From the NCBI GenBank assembly GCA_015655365.1, contig JAATFE010000294.1, positions 1 through 5,648 of the forward strand: DNA of 5,648 bases, given 5' to 3'. Position 1 is the first letter of the stretch; each line of letters opens with the position of its first letter. Made by a program: the position numbers and the translations under genes. Below, in pieces: positions 1 through 4,391 of this stretch. The notes beneath the pieces were generated by a model. That model was given only the letters and a program-made list of their open reading frames with translations. It had not been told where the DNA came from and made no database searches. Source of the stretch: Terriglobales bacterium. GTDB taxonomy: Bacteria; Acidobacteriota; Terriglobia; Terriglobales; Acidobacteriaceae.

Positions 1-774
1 CCCCGTGTAGAAAAGGAACTGGTCCACCTGGTGCGAACCGATGTCGCAGAGGATTCCGCCGTACTGGTCGGGGTTCCAGAACCACTCGGGCCGTCCCGAT
101 CCGCCGCCGGCATCGCCGCCTTTTCCCTGCATGATTTGATGCGGAGCAATATTGATGGTCTGAATCACCTTGCCAATCGCACCCTGCTGGATGAGTTGGC
201 CGGCATACACGGCGGCTTTCACCTCCAGGCGCTCGCTGTACATGATGCCGTAGATGCGCCTGGTTTCGGCGATGGTCTTGCGCACTTCGGCTAGTTGTTC
301 CAGGGTCGTGATGCCCGGCTTATCCGAGAGAAAGTCCTTGCCGAGCTTCATGGCGCGCACTCCAAGCGGAGCCCGCTCGTTCGCGATCTGCGAACTGAGC
401 ACCAGTTGCACGGAAGGATCGTTCAGGATCTCATCCTGCGTCTTCACGATTTTTACGTCGGGAAATCGCTTGGTGAAGGCCGTCAGCTTATCTTCTTCCC
501 CGCCCCATGCCGAAACCAGTTCGCCGCCGCCGCGCTGAATCGCGCCGATCATGCCGTAGATGTGGTCGTGACTGATGCCGCAGACCGCAAACTTGATGTG
601 ATGCTTCGGAGCCTGCTCAGTCTGCTGAGGAGCCGCAACGGCATCTTCGATCACGCGGCTCCGCGCTCCGCCCAAAGCCATGGCATCCTGCGGCAAACCC
701 GCCATCATGGCTAGCGAGCCCATCAGTCCAGCCTGTTTAAGGAAATCACGCCGACCAGCAACTTTATCGTTCAT
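1..774 (-). CDS. Tat-exported Gfo/Idh/MocA-family oxidoreductase (3' end beyond window)
   Basis: The N-terminal 258 codons are open to the window edge with no stop. The start is ATG at 774-772 with GGAG at 783-780, five bases upstream. Residues 7-16 (GRRDFLKQAG) form a twin-arginine signal, followed by a hydrophobic stretch to about 27 and a possible cleavage after AMA (32-34), so the protein is probably periplasmic. The Rossmann part starts near residue 60 (IKFAVCGISHDH). The family's E/D-K-P element is DKPG at 151-154, with Lys152 as the usual cofactor/catalytic lysine. The start of the second domain shows GGILCDIGSHQVDQ (239-252), matching the family GGxLxDxGxHxxD pattern. Such enzymes use NAD(P) on sugars or sugar derivatives; the substrate cannot be read here. 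The first glycine of the usual GxGxxG loop is replaced (C65-G66). It is transcribed away from the GH30 gene. A GH109-like NAD-dependent glycosidase is an alternative, but I see no diagnostic motif for it. Confidence 0.93.
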   Translation of the reverse strand, partial: MNDKVAGRRDFLKQAGLMGSLAMMAGLPQDAMALGGARSRVIEDAVAAPQQTEQAPKHHIKFAVCGISHDHIYGMIGAIQRGGGELVSAWGGEEDKLTAFTKRFPDVKIVKTQDEILNDPSVQLVLSSQIANERAPLGVRAMKLGKDFLSDKPGITTLEQLAEVRKTIAETRRIYGIMYSERLEVKAAVYAGQLIQQGAIGKVIQTINIAPHQIMQGKGGDAGGGSGRPEWFWNPDQYGGILCDIGSHQVDQFLFYTG

Positions 775-1290
775 TTCTTCTCCGGATTCTCACAGCACGT
801 TTCAAAAAACTCTCATCGGAAGATGGCCGCATTCCCTCGAGAGCGAAAGCTCCCGTGTCGTCCGGTCTTGTTCGGCACGCGACCCGGAGGATACTCCGAC
901 CGCTCCCCCGACGCCAAAGCAAGTTCTTGAAATCACGTCCCATTCTATGAGCATTTTCTTTGCTTGGGAATCGAGCCCCACGGCAGAGAGAAACCGTCTC
1001 GTTGAACAGGCAATTCCGGCAGAACATTCCGTGATGGAAAATGTGGCGAAATACCTACCGATACACTATTTATGGTTCGACGCGAATCTATTATCTCCGG
1101 GGCCGCGGTGTCAAGAGGACAAGCGCATTAGCCAAGGACCCGCATGATTGAACCTTTCGGCGCATTATCTGCCACCGATTCCGGGCACGGATGCCGAGCG
1201 AAAGTTCAGAGCGTCTCTGCAATAACTCTCCAACACAAATAGACTGGACGCGAAGAACTGGCAACGGGCAGGAGAGTGAGAAGGCCGATC
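775..1290. other. Intergenic stretch with no supported gene
   Basis: This is the left half of the divergent region between the oxidoreductase and the GH30 gene. I find no reading frame with a recognisable domain, a sensible start and a ribosome site. The longer open frames are Arg/Ser/Pro-rich and overlap the oxidoreductase start or the downstream repeats. There is an AT-richer patch around 1040-1100, but no convincing -35/-10 pair for the oxidoreductase. A weak TAGAAT-like -10 on the minus strand near 940-947 lacks a matching -35. The region could hold the oxidoreductase promoter, a decayed gene or a small RNA; none can be shown from the sequence. Confidence 0.55.
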
Positions 1291-1295
1291 ACTAG

Positions 1296-1406
1296 AGCAT
1301 TTTCGGAATACATATAGACTTTTTAAGGGGCGTGCAAGGCACCTTTTTCTTGAGGAAAAAGGCACTTAGCCGCGTGCTTGCGGCCTACAGCAATTCCGAA
1401 AAAGCT
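1296..1406. repeat. Inverted-repeat element with 14-bp arms
   Basis: The left arm AGCATTTTCGGAAT (1296-1309) and right arm ATTCCGAAAAAGCT (1393-1406) are reverse complements at 13 of 14 positions. Between them lies a perfect 8-bp hairpin (1342-1362) and a short GCAAG/CTTGC pair (1334-1338 with 1377-1381). The whole 111-bp unit could therefore fold into a branched structure. It contains no coding frame I trust. It may be a small non-autonomous element (MITE- or REP-like) or a structured RNA. No target-site duplication is clear: a TATAGAC direct repeat (1313-1319, 1406-1412) has one copy inside the arms and does not flank them. Confidence 0.5.
1342..1362. repeat. Perfect 8-bp hairpin inside the 1296-1406 element
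   Basis: CCTTTTTC (1342-1349) pairs perfectly with GAAAAAGG (1355-1362) around a 5-base loop, TTGAG. It could act as a weak terminator or as the core of a folded repeat. It is far from both flanking genes, so a terminator role for either is unlikely. Confidence 0.5.
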
Positions 1407-1416
1407 ATAGACGCAC

Positions 1417-1526
1417 CTAGGTCTTTGACCGAATGATTTTGTACCTTGAGTTCTTGCTTTCCCAGGTCCCAAAAGCGGGACCTGGGGCACCCAGCGTGGT
1501 ACCGCTTCATGCGGTCAAAGACCTAG
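1417..1526. repeat. Long nested inverted repeat ending at the GH30 promoter
   Basis: The left arm CTAGGTCTTTGACCGAATG (1417-1435) and right arm CATGCGGTCAAAGACCTAG (1508-1526) are reverse complements at 18 of 19 positions. Inside them GTACC (1441-1445) can pair with GGTAC (1498-1502), and a perfect 10-bp hairpin sits at the centre (1461-1486). The 110-bp segment can thus form one long interrupted stem as RNA or a cruciform as DNA. Each arm also contains a short symmetric core, GGTC-N3-GACC, which could be a protein site. The right end supplies the first three bases of the predicted -35 box. It may be a dispersed palindromic repeat that landed upstream of the gene, or a paired operator. Confidence 0.7.
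1461..1486. repeat. Perfect 10-bp hairpin at the centre of the nested repeat
   Basis: CCCAGGTCCC (1461-1470) and GGGACCTGGG (1477-1486) form a perfect GC-rich stem with the 6-base loop AAAAGC. There is no T-run after it on either strand, so a classical terminator is not indicated. This stem-loop core would be the natural query to test for a genome-wide dispersed repeat. Confidence 0.7.
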
Positions 1527-1552
1527 ACAATCGATTGACTTCGAACTATATT
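1524..1552 (+). promoter_or_regulatory. Predicted sigma70-type promoter of the GH30 gene
   Basis: A -35 box TAGACA (1524-1529, 5 of 6 to consensus) is separated by exactly 17 bp from a -10 box TATATT (1547-1552, 5 of 6). This predicts a transcript start near 1559 and a leader of about 115-135 bases before the GH30 start. The -35 box overlaps the right end of the long inverted repeat, and the spacer contains a CG-centred palindrome. An alternative -35 (TTGACT at 1535-1540) has no good -10 at proper spacing. Confidence 0.5.
1525..1540. promoter_or_regulatory. Candidate LacI-family operator in the promoter spacer
   Basis: AGACAATCGATTGACT is symmetric at 14 of 16 positions, with a perfect 10-bp core CAATCGATTG (1528-1537) centred on CG. 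LacI-family proteins typically bind even-length palindromes with a central CpG. A LacI-family gene lies about 1.6 kb downstream. The site overlaps the -35 box and the spacer, where binding would block RNA polymerase. I find no second perfect copy elsewhere in the window, so the link to that regulator is inferred. Confidence 0.42.
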
Positions 1553-1557
1553 TGTCG

Positions 1558-1583
1558 TGTGGTTTTTGAGCATCCAAACCACA
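1558..1583 (+). promoter_or_regulatory. Stem-loop at the predicted 5' end of the GH30 mRNA
   Basis: TGTGGTTT (1558-1565) pairs perfectly with AAACCACA (1576-1583) around a 10-base loop. Because the promoter predicts a start near 1559, this would place an 8-bp stem at the extreme 5' end of the transcript, a position known to protect bacterial mRNAs from decay. It could also be a coincidental repeat or a second protein site just downstream of the promoter. Confidence 0.35.
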
Positions 1584-1703
1584 ATGGATCGGCTTCCCGG
1601 AATTCCGGCCGCTGTTCGGAACGCCACACTCTTCAGAACAGCACTATTCCTCGGAGGAACCGTCCTGCCACAGGATGCCCAGAAAGCTCGGACTTATGAA
1701 TAG
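1584..1703 (+). CDS. Possible 39-residue leader ORF overlapping the GH30 start
   Basis: ATG at 1584 opens a 39-codon frame ending in TAG at 1701-1703. Its stop overlaps the second possible GH30 start in the arrangement ATGAATAG (1696-1703), which would suit translational coupling. The peptide has a hydrophobic middle (ALFLGGTVLP, residues 20-29) after basic residues. There is no clear ribosome site: the start follows directly after the 1558-1583 stem. A frame of this length arises by chance fairly often, so this is only a candidate. Confidence 0.18.
   Translation: MDRLPGIPAAVRNATLFRTALFLGGTVLPQDAQKARTYE
1597..1608. repeat. Perfect 12-bp palindrome in the GH30 leader
   Basis: CCGGAATTCCGG is fully self-complementary and lies about 40 bp after the predicted transcript start. 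It could be a binding site for a dimeric regulator. As RNA it would hardly fold alone because it has no loop. No other copy is seen in the window. Confidence 0.35.
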
Positions 1704-3117
1704 AAGCACTCGACGTGTTTTCATGCAGCAGGCTGCTTGCGTCGCCGCCTCGCTGGTGTGTGCAAATGGATTGACCTCGTGGGGCCTTGCTGCTCCTTCC
1801 TCTCGGCTACGGGGCTGGATCACAGCCGGCCAGCAGAAGTTTGCGGATCTGCCTCTTCAGCCCTGGAAGACCACGCCGGACGCCCAAGCCGGCACCATAG
1901 AGATCGACGCCACAAAGAAGTTCCAGAGCATTCTCGGATTTGGTGGAGCGTTTACCGACGCATCCTGCTACCTGTTCAGCCAAATGGAGCCGGAACAACG
2001 GCAGCGGCTGCTGGAAGAGTTGGTCGGTCCGAGCGGTCTGCGTCTCTCCGTGGGGCGCACCTGCATTGGCTCCAGCGACTACTCCCGCAATGCTTACAGT
2101 TTCGACGACGCCACCACACCCGACCCCGGGTTGAAGAACTTTTCGATTGCACACGACCGCGACTACATTTTGCCCATACTTCGCGAAGCGCAGTTGACCA
2201 ACCCGGAACTATTTCTCTTTTCCGCACCGTGGAGCCCGCCGGGATGGATGAAGTCCAACAATTCGCTGCTGGGCGGTTCCATGCGCAAGCAATACCTGGC
2301 GGCATATGCGCAGTATTTCGTCAAGTTCCTCGAGGGGTACAAGGCCGAAGGCATTTCTATCAAGGCGGTGACCTCGCAGAACGAGGTCGACACGGACCAG
2401 GATGGCAGAATGCCCGCTTCTCTTTGGGGCCAGGAATACGAAGCCGGCTTTATCAAAGAGTTCCTCGGACCGGCTCTGCGCAAAGCCTCGCTGGACACCA
2501 AGATCTGGCTACTGGACCACAACTACAATCTATGGGGACGGGTTCTGGATCAATTGAGCGATCCGGATCTGGCGCAATACGTGGACGGGGTAGCCTGGCA
2601 CGGATACGTCGGCACACCGGACGCTATGACCAAAGTGCACAATGCATTTCCCGACAAGGGAACCTATTGGACCGAGGGCGGACCGGATGTGGTGGCTCCC
2701 GATTACACAACCGACTGGGCAAAGTGGTCCGGCACCTTCGCTGGAATTCTTAAGAACTGGGCGCGCTGCATTGTCGCCTGGAATTTTGTACTCGACGAGA
2801 AGGGTAACCCGAACATCGGTCCCTTCAGTTGCGGTGGCCTTGTTACGGTCGACTCCAAGACACAGAGAGTCACGCGCAGCGGGCAGTACTGGGCTTTTGC
2901 TCACTACTCCAAGGCGGTACAGCGCGGGGCGCGGGTTCTGGCCACCAAGACAAACCTGGACGGCATCGAACACGTGGCCTTTGCCAACCCATATGGAGAT
3001 TATGTTCTTGTGCTAACGAACCAGGGAGCCGCACGCGAGATCGACTGCAAGTTCGAAGGGAAGTTCCTGCATCTCAAGCTGCCGCAGGATTCCGTAGTCA
3101 CAATTCAGTGGAGCTAG
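1675..3117 (+). CDS. Tat-exported GH30 family glycoside hydrolase
   Basis: This is a complete 480-residue retaining beta-glycosidase of family GH30. An N-terminal Tat signal, STRRVFMQQ (11-19), a hydrophobic stretch to about 39 and a possible cut near GLAAPS point to export. The (beta/alpha)8 domain shows GFGGAFTDA (88-96), IGSSDYS (131-137), PWSPPGWMK (185-193), the acid/base Glu237 in SQNEV, and the nucleophile Glu334 in YWTEGG. NWARCIVAWNFVLDEKGNPN (361-380) and a C-terminal beta-sandwich from about 403 (SGQYWAFAHYSK) complete the family layout and usual length. The motifs fit the GH30_1/GH30_3 side (beta-glucosidase or beta-1,6-glucanase); the subfamily and substrate are not settled. The proline that commonly follows the acid/base Glu is Val238. 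ATG 1675 gives the longest form. ATG 1696 is as likely or better, since it leaves a typical MNRSTRR Tat start. Neither has a well-placed ribosome site: GGAGG (1653-1657) is 17 bases from 1675. Confidence 0.95.
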   Translation: MPRKLGLMNRSTRRVFMQQAACVAASLVCANGLTSWGLAAPSSRLRGWITAGQQKFADLPLQPWKTTPDAQAGTIEIDATKKFQSILGFGGAFTDASCYLFSQMEPEQRQRLLEELVGPSGLRLSVGRTCIGSSDYSRNAYSFDDATTPDPGLKNFSIAHDRDYILPILREAQLTNPELFLFSAPWSPPGWMKSNNSLLGGSMRKQYLAAYAQYFVKFLEGYKAEGISIKAVTSQNEVDTDQDGRMPASLWGQEYEAGFIKEFLGPALRKASLDTKIWLLDHNYNLWGRVLDQLSDPDLAQYVDGVAWHGYVGTPDAMTKVHNAFPDKGTYWTEGGPDVVAPDYTTDWAKWSGTFAGILKNWARCIVAWNFVLDEKGNPNIGPFSCGGLVTVDSKTQRVTRSGQYWAFAHYSKAVQRGARVLATKTNLDGIEHVAFANPYGDYVLVLTNQGAAREIDCKFEGKFLHLKLPQDSVVTIQWS

Positions 3118-3119
3118 AT

Positions 3120-3155
3120 CAATCGAGCATCGGGAATGAGCCCGATGCTCGATTG
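3120..3155. terminator. Perfect 15-bp hairpin between convergent genes
   Basis: CAATCGAGCATCGGG (3120-3134) pairs perfectly with CCCGATGCTCGATTG (3141-3155) around the loop AATGAG. It begins two bases after the GH30 stop codon. It has no T-run on either side, so it is a U-less or bidirectional terminator, or a 3'-end stabilising stem, for the GH30 transcript and the converging LacI-gene transcript. Confidence 0.65.
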
Positions 3156-3174
3156 CCTGCTCCAACGAGCAGGC
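3155..3174. terminator. Second perfect hairpin, abutting the first
   Basis: GCCTGCTC (3155-3162) pairs with GAGCAGGC (3167-3174) around the tetraloop CAAC. It shares base 3155 with the preceding hairpin and ends 13 bases from the LacI-gene stop. It probably serves as the first stem met by polymerase leaving the LacI gene. No T-run follows on the minus strand. Confidence 0.6.
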
Positions 3175-3187
3175 TGCCAGCTTGGTT

Positions 3188-3201
3188 CTAGGTCTTGACC
3201 G
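3188..3201. repeat. Near-copy of the nested-repeat arm at the LacI-gene 3' end
   Basis: CTAGGTCTTGACCG (3188-3201) matches the left arm of the 1417-1526 repeat (CTAGGTCTTTGACCG, 1417-1431) except for one missing T. It overlaps the LacI stop codon and its last four codons. It may be a decayed or partial repeat copy, a third protein-binding site of the GGTC-N-GACC type, or chance. Confidence 0.3.
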
Positions 3202-4246
3202 GCCCTGTCGATTCGCGAACGACCAGCGCTGGTTCCACCACGATCTCGGCGCGCGGAATCTCCGTGCCGTTGATGCGGTTGAGCAGGCTTTGCGTAGCGA
3301 TTCTGCCAATTTCCGCCAGCGGCTGATTGATCGTGGTAAGACGCGGCAGGGTGTACGCAGCCGCCTTGATGTCATCGAAGCCAACCACCGAAACATCTGT
3401 CGGGACACAGAGCCCAAAATCCTGCAGTGCGCGAATCGAACCCATCGCCGAAATGTCGTTGAAGGTAACCAGAGCGGTAAATTGTTTCTTAGTCGCGAGC
3501 AATTGCTGCACCACGGGGTAGCCCAGTTCCGGTGAAGACATGTCGCGATCGAGGGTGATCACCAGTTCCGGCTTGATTTCAAGGCCAAGTTCCTTGGCAA
3601 CCTTCACCAGGCTATTCCAGCGCGAATCCGAGTCGGAGCTGAACGGCTGGCCGCGCATGAAGGCGATCTTGCGGTGCCCGAGGGAGTACAGGTGCGTCAA
3701 GGCAAGCTCCGCGGCGCGAGCGTGATCGAGCACCACGTTGGTAACGCCCTCGATGCGCCGATGTCCGGCCACAGCAACCATCGGAACCGGCGCAGGATGC
3801 TCGAGCAATGTGTCTACAGCGATAATGCCCTGCGCGCCCCGCCCGATGAACATGCGCGTGTATTCCTCGACAAGGCTCTTCTGGTGGCGATGATGCGCGG
3901 TGAAGTAGAAGTATCCGGCGTTGATGAGCTGATCGCCGATGCCGCTCATCACCTGGGTGTGATAGCCGTCGCCCAACTCCGGCACGAGGATGCCAATGGT
4001 CAGTGTCCGGCGATTGCGCAGGGAGCGCGCCAGCAGACTGGGCTGGTAGTTCATCTGCTTCGCCATGGCCTTGATCCGGTCACGCGTGATTTGTGGAATG
4101 GACCGTCCGGGGACGTCGTTGAGCACCACCGACACAGTCGCGGGATTCAGCCCCAGCTGGGCCGCCAGTTGCTTCAGGCGGACCGGTTGCTGGAAAGCGG
4201 CTTCAGCGGTCACCTTATTTTTCTTTTCGGTTCCGGAATCCTTCAT
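3188..4246 (-). CDS. LacI-family transcriptional regulator
   Basis: This 352-residue cytoplasmic sugar-responsive DNA-binding protein is of normal family length plus an N-terminal extension of about 20 polar residues. The helix-turn-helix is VRLKQLAAQLGLNPATVSVVLND (22-44), and the hinge is YQPSLLARSLRNRR (67-80), with Leu76 the usual minor-groove wedge. The ligand domain starts at LTIGILVPE (82-90) and carries LGHRKIAFMRG (189-199), TFNDISAMGS (261-270) and VGFDDI (288-293), all typical of the family. The HTH has Val40 where many members have Arg (TVSRV). The start ATG 4246 has only a poor ribosome site (AAGAAAG; a GGAG lies too far at 4266-4263). It follows the MFS gene on the same strand after 145 bp, so it may be co-transcribed or have its own promoter; a GATAAT (4272-4267) lacks a good -35. 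It converges on the GH30 gene, its most likely target through the palindrome at 1525-1540. The inducer is unknown. Confidence 0.95.
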   Translation of the reverse strand: MKDSGTEKKNKVTAEAAFQQPVRLKQLAAQLGLNPATVSVVLNDVPGRSIPQITRDRIKAMAKQMNYQPSLLARSLRNRRTLTIGILVPELGDGYHTQVMSGIGDQLINAGYFYFTAHHRHQKSLVEEYTRMFIGRGAQGIIAVDTLLEHPAPVPMVAVAGHRRIEGVTNVVLDHARAAELALTHLYSLGHRKIAFMRGQPFSSDSDSRWNSLVKVAKELGLEIKPELVITLDRDMSSPELGYPVVQQLLATKKQFTALVTFNDISAMGSIRALQDFGLCVPTDVSVVGFDDIKAAAYTLPRLTTINQPLAEIGRIATQSLLNRINGTEIPRAEIVVEPALVVRESTGPVKT

Positions 4247-4391
4247 GAATGTGTCTTTCTTGCTCCATTATCCCCACTGCAATAATCCGCGCTTACGATT
4301 TTACATTCATTGCGCGTCGATTCTCGCAAGGGAACGGGAAATAGGGGCAACACCAGTCAGCGTTGGACTCGCGCGTTTGTGCCTGGACGAG

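Noticed and set aside
764..1027. An 87-codon minus-strand frame running into the oxidoreductase start
   Set aside because: It overlaps the well-supported oxidoreductase start in another phase, is Arg-rich and shows no domain.
949..1304. Direct repeat GAGCATTTTC at 949-958 and 1295-1304
   Set aside because: Ten-base matches are expected several times by chance in 5.6 kb, and the first copy lacks the rest of the repeat arm.
1165..1365. A 66-codon minus-strand frame
   Set aside because: It spans the inverted-repeat unit, has no recognisable domain and no supporting ribosome site.
1313..1412. TATAGAC direct repeat (1313-1319 and 1406-1412) as a target-site duplication
   Set aside because: One copy lies inside the inverted-repeat arms and the other overlaps the end of the right arm, so they do not flank the element.
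1433..1699. An 88-codon plus-strand frame across the nested repeat
   Set aside because: It reads through the repeat arms and the predicted promoter, has no domain and ends inside the GH30 start region.
1737..2753. A 338-codon frame inside the GH30 gene, same strand, other phase
   Set aside because: It is Arg/His-rich with no family signature; the GH30 frame carries both catalytic residues and all family motifs.
3120..3155. Similarity of the terminator stem ends (CAATCGA / TCGATTG) to the candidate operator CAATCGATTG
   Set aside because: Only seven bases match, a length expected by chance in a window this size; the two sites come from a single hairpin.
4247..4391. A promoter or operator in the gap between the MFS and LacI genes
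   Set aside because: A GATAAT hexamer is present on the minus strand, but the -35 position matches poorly and no convincing CG-centred palindrome or terminator hairpin is seen.
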